DNA of 11,954 bases from CAYXAA01 sp964462985 (GTDB taxonomy: Bacteria; Pseudomonadota; Alphaproteobacteria; Rhizobiales; Stappiaceae): contig CAYXAA010000067.1 in assembly GCA_964462985.1 (NCBI GenBank), positions 1-11,954 of the forward strand, written 5' to 3'. The translations under genes were made by a program, and so were the position numbers. Each line of letters begins with the position of its first letter. Positions within the stretch are counted from its first letter, which is position 1. The notes under the pieces are model-generated. The model searched no databases, was not told where the DNA came from, and saw only the letters and a list, made by a program, of their open reading frames with translations. Shown piece by piece: positions 1 through 6,506 of the stretch.

Positions 1-408
1 CTTGGAGCGGGCGGTGAGGTCCTTGACGATCTCGGCGGTGGCGAGGTCAACGCCACGCTTCAGATCCATCGGGTTCATGCCGGCAGCAACCGCCTTGGCG
101 CCTTCCTTGACGATCGCCTGGGCCAGCACGGTCGCGGTGGTGGTGCCGTCACCGGCGAGATCGTTGGTCTTCGAGGCCACTTCGCGCACCATCTGAGCGC
201 CCATGTTCTCGAACTTGTCCTCGAGCTCGATCTCCTTGGCGACCGAGACGCCGTCCTTGGTGATGCGCGGCGCGCCGAACGACTTGTCGATCACGACATT
301 GCGGCCCTTGGGGCCGAGCGTGACCTTCACGGCATTAGCGAGGATGTCGACGCCGCGCAGCATCCTGTCGCGGGCGTCGGAGGAGAATTTTACGTCCTTG
401 GCAGCCAT
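1..408 (-). CDS. groEL: Chaperonin GroEL (Hsp60), N-terminal part, cut by left edge
   Basis: GroEL is the 60-kDa ATP-driven chaperonin that forms a double heptameric ring in the cytoplasm and folds proteins under a GroES lid. Only the first 136 residues are visible; the gene continues off the left edge in frame. The start reads MAAKDVKFSSDARDRM, typical of alphaproteobacterial GroEL. The equatorial ATP-binding residues are in place: TLGPKGRNV at about 30-38 and GDGTTTATVL at 86-95, with the catalytic-loop aspartate at 87 as in E. coli. A GGAG ribosome-binding site (418-421) lies 9 bases before the ATG. It is downstream of groES with a 136-bp gap and should be co-transcribed from the CIRCE-controlled promoter near 975. 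No defect is visible in this part. Confidence 0.98.
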   Translation of the reverse strand, partial: MAAKDVKFSSDARDRMLRGVDILANAVKVTLGPKGRNVVIDKSFGAPRITKDGVSVAKEIELEDKFENMGAQMVREVASKTNDLAGDGTTTATVLAQAIVKEGAKAVAAGMNPMDLKRGVDLATAEIVKDLTARSK

Positions 409-544
409 AGTCTTGATCTCCAATGGTTCTCGATCCCGGATCCCGTGTCCGGTCGACATCGCCGAAGGCGGCGGTTGCGGCATTCACGCAGCGCAATCGA
501 CCCCGCAGCAGGGAAACCGGTCAGGATGAGCGATTCGATCGGCC

Positions 545-832
545 TCAGCCGATGATGCCCATAATGTCGCTTTCCTTCATGATCAGAAGGTCCTGGCCGT
601 CGACCTTGACCTCGGTGCCGGACCACTTGCCGAACAGCACGCGATCGCCGGCCTTGACGTCGAGAGCGACCAGTTCACCGTTGTCCTTGCGGGCGCCCGG
701 TCCGACGGCAATGACTTCGCCTTCCTGCGGCTTCTCCTTGGCAGTGTCCGGAATGATGATGCCGCCGGCGGTCTTCTCCTCGGATTCCACGCGACGAACG
801 ACAACACGGTCGTGCAACGGACGGAATTTCAT
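545..832 (-). CDS. groES: Co-chaperonin GroES (Hsp10)
   Basis: GroES is the heptameric lid of the GroEL folding chamber. The 95-residue product has the usual family length. It starts MKFRPLHDRVVVRR and carries the mobile loop at about 17-32 with the hydrophobic GGIIIP segment that contacts GroEL. The motif VGPGARKDNGE at 43-53 and the C-terminal DLLIMKESDIMGII are also characteristic. The frame is open 20 codons upstream, but that extension is arginine-rich and unlike the family, so the ATG at 832 is chosen; a GAGG purine run (845-848) sits about 12 bases before it. It is the first gene of the operon, with groEL following. The 5' leader from the predicted start near 956 is about 120 bases. 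A six-pair inverted repeat ATCGGC-CTCA-GCCGAT (538-553) overlaps the stop codon and could form a small intercistronic hairpin. Confidence 0.98.
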   Translation of the reverse strand: MKFRPLHDRVVVRRVESEEKTAGGIIIPDTAKEKPQEGEVIAVGPGARKDNGELVALDVKAGDRVLFGKWSGTEVKVDGQDLLIMKESDIMGIIG

Positions 833-926
833 GATGCGCTCTTTCCTCTCTCGGGCCGCCTCGCGTGGAGCGCGCGCCCTGCCATTGCTCAAAGCCTAGG
901 AAAATCGTGGAGGGAACCTCCGAGCG

Positions 927-953
927 TTAGCACTCTATCGAAGTGAGTGCTAA
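927..953 (-). promoter_or_regulatory. CIRCE operator for the HrcA repressor
   Basis: The sequence is TTAGCACTC, nine bases (936-944), then GAGTGCTAA: a perfect match to the CIRCE inverted repeat with the standard 9-base spacer. CIRCE is the binding site of HrcA, which represses groESL and is itself kept active by GroEL. It lies directly downstream of the predicted -10 box, at or just after the predicted transcription start, so HrcA would block initiation. It is also in the groES leader, about 95 bases before the start codon. Confidence 0.97.
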
Positions 954-962
954 CGCGCGACG

Positions 963-991
963 GATTTAGGCGTTTGGGCCGCTGCTGTCAA
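963..991 (-). promoter_or_regulatory. groESL promoter (-35 TTGACA, -10 TAAATC)
   Basis: On the minus strand there is a consensus -35 box TTGACA (986-991), a 17-base spacer and a -10-like TAAATC (963-968). Initiation is expected around 955-957, just before the CIRCE repeat. The spacing and the position relative to CIRCE support a housekeeping-sigma promoter. Whether an overlapping heat-shock (RpoH) promoter also exists cannot be decided by eye. Confidence 0.85.
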
Positions 992-1042
992 TGGGGATGC
1001 GGATGGCGATCAGGAATGAGTTTGGATCGAGACGGACCCCAC

Positions 1043-1079
1043 GGATGGAGACGATGCGGCGACCAGGTCGCAGCCATCC
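1043..1079 (-). terminator. Possible hairpin terminator after the secreted-protein gene
   Basis: Immediately after the stop codon of the secreted-protein gene, GGATGG (1043-1048) is complementary to CCATCC (1074-1079), and an inner odd palindrome GCGACC-A-GGTCGC (1059-1071) lies between them. This could fold as a two-part stem. There is no T-run on the minus strand after it, so intrinsic termination is uncertain. It would separate this gene from the groES control region. Confidence 0.3.
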
Positions 1080-1669
1080 TATTGCTGGGGATTCTGTGCC
1101 TGGGCGGGCCCGACCGTGAACGGCAGTTCGATTTCGCCAACCTTTCCGGTCGCATCGTCCTTCAAACGGATCATCAGGACGTAGTCGCCCGCCTGCAGTC
1201 CCTCGAAGGTGAACCGGAGGTTGGTCTGGAATTCGCGAAGAGGGCTGTACGCCGTCGTCCCGATCGCGGCGAAGTCCTGCTGCGAGACGAGAACTTGGCC
1301 CTTTGAGGTGCGGACCTCGTAGTCGGCATGGAGGGCGATGCGATATCGGTCGTCATCGCGGCTGCGGGAATAGCCGACCGGCTCCAGGTAGACGATGATC
1401 GGCGCGCTCGGCGAGAACACCGCATCGGCGCGCGGCGTGTAGAGCCCGTAGCCGCTGGCCGGCGCCTCGATGAAGAGGGCCTTGGTGAAGCTGAGCGGAG
1501 CCTGTTCCCAAGCGCTGTCCAGCTCTTTCACGGCTTCGGTGACGGCAGGGGGAGGATGCGGGATCGTTGCCTCCGCGGCGACGGTGGAAGCCCCCGAGAG
1601 TAAGAGAACTATCCCGGCACCGGCCGCGACGCGAAGTGCGCGCCGAATGAAACGATCCTCAAGATCCAT
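1079..1669 (-). CDS. Secreted/periplasmic protein of unknown function
   Basis: I cannot assign a function. The 196-residue product begins with a signal peptide: arginines at about 6-13, a hydrophobic core at about 14-28 and AxA-type sites near VAA (30-32) or AEA (32-34). The mature part starts with a proline stretch (IPHPPP). It then has alternating hydrophobic strands, such as PIIVYLEPVGYSRS near 90-103, REFQTNLRFTF near 145-155, GDYVLMIRLKDDATGK near 161-176 and ELPFTV near 181-186, suggesting a small beta-sandwich outside the cytoplasm. No lipobox, membrane segment or catalytic motif is seen. The ATG at 1669 is chosen because it opens directly onto the signal peptide. The frame also has an ATG at 1738 and a TTG at 1753, but these add a long stretch before the signal. 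The ribosome-binding site (GGGGCGG) is weak. A candidate promoter and a 25-bp palindrome precede it. Confidence 0.8.
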   Translation of the reverse strand: MDLEDRFIRRALRVAAGAGIVLLLSGASTVAAEATIPHPPPAVTEAVKELDSAWEQAPLSFTKALFIEAPASGYGLYTPRADAVFSPSAPIIVYLEPVGYSRSRDDDRYRIALHADYEVRTSKGQVLVSQQDFAAIGTTAYSPLREFQTNLRFTFEGLQAGDYVLMIRLKDDATGKVGEIELPFTVGPAQAQNPQQ

Positions 1670-1724
1670 GTAACGCCGCCCCGTTGCCACCAGAAATCCT
1701 GCAGCACGCTGCTTTTGTGGCGGA

Positions 1725-1753
1725 GCTATAGACTGCATGCGGAATTCCCACAA
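1725..1753 (-). promoter_or_regulatory. Candidate promoter for the secreted-protein gene
   Basis: On the minus strand, TTGTGG (1748-1753) and TATAGC (1725-1730) are separated by 17 bases, giving a partial match to a sigma-70 type promoter. The predicted start is near 1718, about 50 bases before the ATG at 1669. The -35 box directly abuts the palindrome at 1754-1778. The match is only moderate. Confidence 0.4.
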
Positions 1754-1778
1754 GATTTACCGGCAATTGCGGTAAATC
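1754..1778. promoter_or_regulatory. 25-bp perfect palindrome with 9-base arms, operator or hairpin
   Basis: GATTTACCG, seven bases (GCAATTG), then CGGTAAATC: both 9-base arms match perfectly. It lies between the sigma-54 regulator (stop at 1804) and the secreted-protein gene, touching the -35 box of the candidate promoter. It could be a dimer-binding operator or, with the smaller repeat at 1778-1796, part of a double hairpin ending the regulator transcript. No T-run follows on the minus strand, which favours an operator. I do not recognise the motif as that of a known regulator. Confidence 0.6.
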
Positions 1779-1796
1779 GTCCGATCCTTGCGGACG
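1778..1796 (-). terminator. Small hairpin just after the sigma-54 regulator gene
   Basis: CGTCCG-N7-CGGACG forms a perfect six-pair stem with a 7-base loop, starting 8 bases after the regulator's stop codon and sharing one base with the 25-bp palindrome. The position suits a transcript end or an mRNA-stabilising hairpin. There is no T-run. Confidence 0.35.
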
Positions 1797-1803
1797 GCCG
1801 CGC

Positions 1804-3255
1804 TCACAAGGCGCGCTCGTTCCAGGATTGGCGCTTGCGGTAGATGGTCGACGGGCTGATCTCCAGGGCTGCCGCCGCCTGCGCGATGTTGCCGTCAAAG
1901 GCGTCGAGTGCCTGTTCGATGATGCGGCGCTCCTGGGCCCACAGCGGCTCGATGGCGTCGCTGCGGCGGATGGTGTGGCGGTCGATCCCGGTCCGACCGC
2001 GTGGTGTTGGCGGGCTCTCCGCCGACAGGAACGGCGGCAGCATCGCGGCTGCGAGTCTGTCGCTGTCGTTCAGCACCACCGCCTGGCGCATCAGGTTCTC
2101 GAGCTGACGTACGTTGCCGGGCCAAGCATAGGCGACCAGCCGTTCCTCCGCATCCGGCTCCAGCCGCAGCGTGTCGCGACCCTCCTCGGCGGCAAAGCGT
2201 TCGAGGAAAGCCAGCGTCAGCGGCAGGATATCCTCCCGGCGTTCCCGTAGCGGCGGCAGGTGCACCGGCAGGACGTGGAGACGGTAGAACAGGTCCTCGC
2301 GGAACCGGCCGGCGGTGATCTCCTCAAGCGGGTTTCGGTTGGTAGCGCAGATGATCCGCACATCGACCCGCGAGGCCGTCGTGGCGCCGACGCGTTGCAC
2401 CTCGCCGGTCTGTACGAAGCGCAGAAGCTTCGACTGCAGCGGTAGGTCGAGCTCGCCGACCTCGTCAAGGAACAGGGTTCCGCCGTCGGCGCGCTCCGCG
2501 GCGCCCTTGCGGGCGTCAATGGCGCCGGTGAAGGCGCCGCGGGCATGGCCGAAGATCTCGCTCTCCATCAGCTCACGCGGGATCGCCGCACAGTTGATGG
2601 CGACGAACGGCTTGTCGGCGCGCGGCGACCGGCGATGCACCGCTTCGGCGCAGAGTTCCTTGCCAGTCCCGGATTCGCCCGTGATGAAGACGGGCGCCGA
2701 GGATGGCGCGATCCGGCTGATCTGGTCATAGATAGCCGTCATTCGTGCCGATCCGCCGATGAAGCGCTCGAACGTCGGACGCACCGGCTCGCGCCGGGCC
2801 TGCGCCCTGGACGGCATGTCCGCTTTCGCGGCGGTGTCAGACGAAGCGGCCGCCGGGGCGCGCTGGGTCCGGCCGAACAGCCGGTCGATCTTGCGGGCCA
2901 GCGTGGACGGATCGAACGGCACCTCGACCAGATCGTGCGCACCCGCCTGCATCGCGGCGAAGGTGCGTGAGACCGACGCGTGACGGCTCGCCGCGATCAG
3001 CACGGCCTGAGGATGGCGCGAGGCCAGCCGGCGGAGATCCTCGTCCTGCCCCAGCGTCTCGAGATCGACGATGAAGATGTCAGGCTTCATCTCGCCGCAG
3101 GCCGCGAAGAACGACCCCGGGCTGCGGAAGCGCAGCGGCCTGTCGCATGGAAAGGCGAGCGACTGGGCAACGGTGTCGGCAAGGCCGTAGGCGGCCCCGC
3201 TGGCGTCGAGCACTGCAAGCTGGGCGAATCCCTCTGTGCCACGCATGGCATCCAT
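1804..3255 (-). CDS. Sigma-54-dependent transcriptional activator with degenerate receiver domain
   Basis: An enhancer-binding protein of the NtrC type that would remodel RNA polymerase-sigma-54 using ATP. The 483-residue product has three parts. Residues about 12-125 form a receiver-like fold: the phospho-acceptor-like Asp (IFIVDLE, D64) is present, but the acidic pair is reduced (LAVLDAS) and the conserved Lys is replaced (VEVPFD near 110-115). Residues about 165-400 form the AAA+ domain with Walker A GESGTGKE (193-200), the sigma-54 contact loop GAFTGA (240-245) and Walker B GGTLFLDE (258-265). Residues about 448-478 form a Fis-type helix-turn-helix. The ATG at 3255 is chosen for an AGAGGGG ribosome-binding site 11 bases upstream; the frame is open further up, including an ATG at 3333, and another ATG lies at 3246. 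It is divergent from the exporter operon. Target genes are unknown. Confidence 0.95.
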   Translation of the reverse strand: MDAMRGTEGFAQLAVLDASGAAYGLADTVAQSLAFPCDRPLRFRSPGSFFAACGEMKPDIFIVDLETLGQDEDLRRLASRHPQAVLIAASRHASVSRTFAAMQAGAHDLVEVPFDPSTLARKIDRLFGRTQRAPAAASSDTAAKADMPSRAQARREPVRPTFERFIGGSARMTAIYDQISRIAPSSAPVFITGESGTGKELCAEAVHRRSPRADKPFVAINCAAIPRELMESEIFGHARGAFTGAIDARKGAAERADGGTLFLDEVGELDLPLQSKLLRFVQTGEVQRVGATTASRVDVRIICATNRNPLEEITAGRFREDLFYRLHVLPVHLPPLRERREDILPLTLAFLERFAAEEGRDTLRLEPDAEERLVAYAWPGNVRQLENLMRQAVVLNDSDRLAAAMLPPFLSAESPPTPRGRTGIDRHTIRRSDAIEPLWAQERRIIEQALDAFDGNIAQAAAALEISPSTIYRKRQSWNERAL

Positions 3256-3515
3256 GCCTGGGCAATCCCCTCTCTTCGCAGCCACGTTCTGTGGCAACCG
3301 ATCTGATTTGCCGAATGAATCTGCCCCCGACATGGTAAACAAAGTGTTGCCGCACGCCGCCGGCTCCCGGCCGATGGTTGCGCGGAAATGGCGCAGCAGG
3401 CCGTCGGCGGAAGTTTTCCATCTCCTGTGGCGCCGGAGAAAAATGCGAGCTAGGGTCGCGGCAACGTCCCTGCGGGAGTGGGCGAAACGCCAGACGGGCT
3501 GCGGTGCCACCTGCA
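3256..3515. other. Divergent intergenic region between sigma-54 regulator and exporter operon
   Basis: This 260-bp region should hold the start signals of both the regulator and the exporter operon. Small inverted repeats are visible: GCCAC-N5-GTGGC (3281-3295) and, overlapping it, GGCAA-N10-TTGCC (3293-3312), 25-57 bases upstream of the regulator start, plus TCTCC-N9-GGAGA around 3421-3440. I looked for the sigma-54 pattern TGGCAC-N5-TTGCA on both strands and found no convincing match. No clear sigma-70 promoter stands out either. Confidence 0.5.
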
Positions 3516-4532
3516 ATGCCGAAGCTGAAGACCGCCGTCATTCTCGTCGTTCTCTGCGGTGTTGCTGCGGCCGGACTATGGTACTGGCGGTCGCGGCCGG
3601 TGGAGGTCGCCGTGGTTGCGCCGAAGCTCGGCAGCGCGGCCGAGGTGGTCTATGCCTCCGGCGTGGTCGAGCCGAAGCGCTGGGCCAAGGTAGCGAGCCT
3701 GCTGCGCGGTCGGATCGTGGAACTCTGCAGCTGTGAGGGCGACGCGGTCGCCGAAGGCGACCTGCTCGGCCGGCTCGACGCCTCCGATGCCCAGGCGACG
3801 CTGGCCGAACTCGAGGCACGCGCCGACCTCGCCAAGGCCGATCTCGATCGGGCGACGGATCTTCTCGAACGCCGCGTTGTCAGCCGCCAGACCTACGAGC
3901 GGGCGGAAAACGAACACTCGCGCATGGTGGCGCTGGTCGCGGCGCAGAAGGCACGGCTTGCCGACTATGAACTGCGCGCGCCGATGGACGGCATCGTTCT
4001 GCGCCGCGACGGCGAGGTCGGCGAGGTGGCCGAGCCCGGCGAGGTACTGTTCTGGGTCGGCAACCCCGACCCGCTGCAGGTCGTTGCCGATGTCAACGAG
4101 GAGGATATCCCTCTGGTCGAGGTCGGGCAGGACGCAAAGATCCGCGCCGATGCCTTCCCCGACTCGGTGGTCGACGCCAAGGTGGAGCGGATCACGCCGA
4201 AGGGTGATCCGGTGCTGAAGACCTACCGCGTCTACCTGTCGCTGCCGCGCGACGCGCCGCTGCGGATCGGGATGACGACCGACGTCAACATCATCGTGCG
4301 CGAGGTGGAGAACACCCTGCTCGTACCGCTCGCCGCCTTCGATGGCGATGCCGTCTTTGTGCTGGAAGGCGACAAGGTGGTGAGAAAGACGGTCGAGACC
4401 GGAATTCGCGGCGTTGAGTTTGTCGAGGTCAGGGAGGGACTGACCGAGCAGGCTCGGGTTGTCTCGCCTTGGCGCGATGACCTGACGAACGGGCAGGCGG
4501 CCCGGGCGGTGCGCGCCGCGGCCGCGCCGTGA
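3516..4532 (+). CDS. HlyD/MacA-family periplasmic adaptor subunit of an ABC exporter
   Basis: A membrane fusion protein that would link the inner-membrane permease and ATPase encoded next to an outer-membrane channel, or act with them in envelope export. The 338-residue product has one N-terminal membrane anchor (about 5-24, ending LWYWRS). A first lipoyl half-motif follows (RGRIVELCSCEGDAVAEGDLLGRLD, about 64-88), then a helical hairpin (about 90-150, rich in Leu, Ala and charged residues). The second lipoyl half is YELRAPMDGIVLRRDGEVGE (about 151-170), followed by beta-barrel segments (VVADVNEEDIPLVEVGQ, LRIGMTTDVNI). The paired cysteines 71 and 73 in the first lipoyl half are unusual. The start is the ATG just before the membrane anchor; its ribosome-binding site is weak, and GTG at 3504 is an alternative. 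The permease starts 12 bases after the stop. The substrate is unknown. Confidence 0.92.
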   Translation: MPKLKTAVILVVLCGVAAAGLWYWRSRPVEVAVVAPKLGSAAEVVYASGVVEPKRWAKVASLLRGRIVELCSCEGDAVAEGDLLGRLDASDAQATLAELEARADLAKADLDRATDLLERRVVSRQTYERAENEHSRMVALVAAQKARLADYELRAPMDGIVLRRDGEVGEVAEPGEVLFWVGNPDPLQVVADVNEEDIPLVEVGQDAKIRADAFPDSVVDAKVERITPKGDPVLKTYRVYLSLPRDAPLRIGMTTDVNIIVREVENTLLVPLAAFDGDAVFVLEGDKVVRKTVETGIRGVEFVEVREGLTEQARVVSPWRDDLTNGQAARAVRAAAAP

Positions 4533-4533
4533 C

Positions 4534-4539
4534 GGGAGG
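4534..4539 (+). promoter_or_regulatory. Ribosome-binding site fixing the GTG start of the permease
   Basis: GGGAGG lies five bases before the GTG at 4545, in the 12-base gap after the adaptor stop codon. It supports a GTG rather than ATG start for the permease. Confidence 0.8.
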
Positions 4540-4544
4540 CTGCG

Positions 4545-5783
4545 GTGCCGCTGATCCTGTCGATCGCCCTGACCCACGTCCGCGGCCGGCTCCGCCAGTC
4601 GATCGTCTCGGTGCTCGGCGTGACGCTCGGCGTCGGATTCTCGATCGCAATGGCGGCATTGATGGAAGGCTCGCAGCGCGATTTCATCGCCACGCTGGTT
4701 GATTCCATGCCCCATATCGAGGTCAAGGACGAGCGACGGGCGCAGGCGCAGCCACCGGCGGCCGGCGACTACGATACGGTGCGTGTCATCGGTCAGCGGC
4801 CCGACGACGACACCCGCGGTCTGCGCAACCCGGCACGGCTTAAGGCGATGCTGCAGTCCTGGCTGCCGGGCCGGATGGCCGCCTCGCTCAGCGGGCAGGC
4901 GGTGCTGCGCTACGCCGGCAAGGACCTTGCGGTCTCGTTGATCGGCGTCGACCCGGCGGCGCAGCTTGCGGTCTCTACCCTGGGCGAGGACATGCGCCAG
5001 GGCTCGTTCATGGAGCTTGCCGCCAATCTCAATGCCATCGTGCTGGGTGACGGCGCGCTGGAGGAACTCGGCGCCGCTTTCGGCGACACGATTGCCGTCG
5101 CCACCTCCTCCGGCACGCTGCGCCGGCTGAAGATCGTCGGCGTGTTCCACACCGGCGTGACCCAGACCGACGACGGCGTCGCCTACGTGCCGCTCAAGAC
5201 CGCGCAGGTGCTGTTCGAGCGGCCGAACGTCATCAACCGCATCACAATCAAGCTCCGCGATGTCGATGCGGCCCGCACGATCGCCGCCCGGGTCGAGCGT
5301 CAGACCGGATACCGCGCCACCTCCTGGCAGGAGGCCAACGAGAGCCTGATGGAGGTGATCTTCGTCCGCAACATCATCATGTACACCGTCGTCGGTGCTA
5401 TCCTGGTCGTCGCCGGCTTCGGCATCTTCACCATCGTCTCGACCATCGTGCACGAGAAGGTCCGCGACATTGCCATCCTGAAATCGCTTGGCTTTGCCGA
5501 AGCCGACATCCGCCGGATCTTCCTGTTGGAAGGCGTCGCCATCGGCCTGCTCGGCTGCGTGCTCGGCAGCATCCTCGGCTTCATCCTTTGCAGGGCGCTC
5601 GGGTCGTTCGAATTCGACGTCAGAGCCGAGATCGAGTTCACCCGGCTACCGCTCTACTACAGCCCGGTGCACTATGCGATCGCCTGCGGCTTTGCGCTGT
5701 TTTCCGCCTCCGTCGCCGGCTATCTGCCTGCACGCCGCGCCGCCCGGCTCAACCCGGTCGACATCATTCGGGGGGCGACATGA
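4545..5783 (+). CDS. FtsX-family (MacB/LolC-like) ABC transporter permease
   Basis: The inner-membrane permease of a mechanotransmission-type ABC exporter. The 412-residue product has the family's four-helix plan: helix 1 at about 18-40 (SVLGVTLGVGFSIAMAALM), a large periplasmic domain at about 45-270, and helices at about 278-302, 326-352 and 376-396. The conserved cytoplasmic segment VHEKVRDIAILKSLGFAEADIRRIFLLEG lies at 302-330, and the C-terminal LPARRAARLNPVDIIRG is typical of FtsX/MacB/LolE permeases. It starts with GTG behind a good GGGAGG site. Its last codon overlaps the ATG of the ATPase gene (ATGA), indicating translational coupling. With no fused ATPase, it resembles LolC/E or DevC-type systems more than MacB itself. 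Confidence 0.93.
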   Translation: MPLILSIALTHVRGRLRQSIVSVLGVTLGVGFSIAMAALMEGSQRDFIATLVDSMPHIEVKDERRAQAQPPAAGDYDTVRVIGQRPDDDTRGLRNPARLKAMLQSWLPGRMAASLSGQAVLRYAGKDLAVSLIGVDPAAQLAVSTLGEDMRQGSFMELAANLNAIVLGDGALEELGAAFGDTIAVATSSGTLRRLKIVGVFHTGVTQTDDGVAYVPLKTAQVLFERPNVINRITIKLRDVDAARTIAARVERQTGYRATSWQEANESLMEVIFVRNIIMYTVVGAILVVAGFGIFTIVSTIVHEKVRDIAILKSLGFAEADIRRIFLLEGVAIGLLGCVLGSILGFILCRALGSFEFDVRAEIEFTRLPLYYSPVHYAIACGFALFSASVAGYLPARRAARLNPVDIIRGAT

Positions 5784-6499
5784 CGGCCCCGGTCGAAGCG
5801 GGCGCGGAGGCGCCTCTGATCGAGACGCGCGACCTGACGCGCATCCTCCCGGGTCTGGTCCCGGTCACGCTGGTGCGCGATGTGACGCTTACGATCGGTG
5901 CTTCCGAATTCGTCGCCATTACCGGGCCGTCCGGCTCGGGCAAGTCGTCACTGCTCTATCTGCTCGGTCTGCTCGACATGCCGACGTCGGGCGAAGTGCT
6001 GATCCGGGGACGGGCGACGCACGAGCTCCATACCGAAGAACGCGCCCGCATCCGCCTGTCGACACTTGGCTTCGTGTTCCAGTTCCATTTCCTACTGCCG
6101 GAGTTCACCTCGGCGGAGAACGTCATGATCCCGATGCGCAAGCTCGGCCGCCTGTCGAAGCAGGCGATGCGCGAGCGCGCGGTCGACCTGCTTGCCGGCC
6201 TCGGCCTTGAAGACCATGTTGACAAGCGGCCCGATCAGCTCTCCGGCGGCCAGCGTCAGCGCGTCGCCGTCGCCCGGGCGCTTGCCAATGAACCGCCGGT
6301 GATCCTCGCCGACGAACCCACGGGCAGCCTCGACACCCGCTCGTCCGAGCAGGTGTTCGAGACGCTGCGCACGCTGGTCGACGACCACGGCAAGACGGTC
6401 GTCGCGGTGACACACGATCTCGACATGGCCGCGCGGATGGACCGGCGGCTTCACCTGGTTGACGGGCGTCTGACGCCGGTGGAGGACGCTGCGGCCTGA
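5780..6499 (+). CDS. ABC transporter ATP-binding protein, LolD/MacB type
   Basis: The cytoplasmic ATPase that powers the adjacent FtsX-type permease. The 239-residue product has every nucleotide-binding motif: Walker A GPSGSGKS (49-56), Q-loop VFQFHFLLPEFTSAENV with Q101, signature LSGGQRQRVAVARAL (154-168), Walker B VILADEPTGSLD (174-185) and the H-loop THD with H212. The LLPEFTSAENV segment and overall length are typical of LolD/MacB/FtsE ATPases. The ATG at 5780 overlaps the permease stop codon; the open frame continues upstream inside the permease gene but is not used. It is the third and last gene of the exporter operon and ends 7 bases from the convergent copper chaperone gene. Confidence 0.95.
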   Translation: MTAPVEAGAEAPLIETRDLTRILPGLVPVTLVRDVTLTIGASEFVAITGPSGSGKSSLLYLLGLLDMPTSGEVLIRGRATHELHTEERARIRLSTLGFVFQFHFLLPEFTSAENVMIPMRKLGRLSKQAMRERAVDLLAGLGLEDHVDKRPDQLSGGQRQRVAVARALANEPPVILADEPTGSLDTRSSEQVFETLRTLVDDHGKTVVAVTHDLDMAARMDRRLHLVDGRLTPVEDAAA

Positions 6500-6506
6500 G
6501 CGGACG

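Noticed and set aside
409..544. The 136-bp gap between groES and groEL as a possible small gene or separate promoter
   Set aside because: No frame in it is convincing on either strand and no promoter is clear; only a small hairpin at the groES stop is seen.
1670..1690. A sigma-54-like sequence TGGCAACGGGGCGGCG just before the secreted-protein start
   Set aside because: The GG and GC have the right 10-base spacing, but the -12 element lacks TTGC and the site is almost on the start codon, leaving no room for a leader and ribosome-binding site.
3576..5453. A 625-codon open frame on the minus strand opposite the adaptor and permease genes
   Set aside because: It is the antisense shadow of two clearly recognised genes. 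Its translation is rich in Arg, His, Asp and Gly with no domain, as expected from high-GC codon bias.
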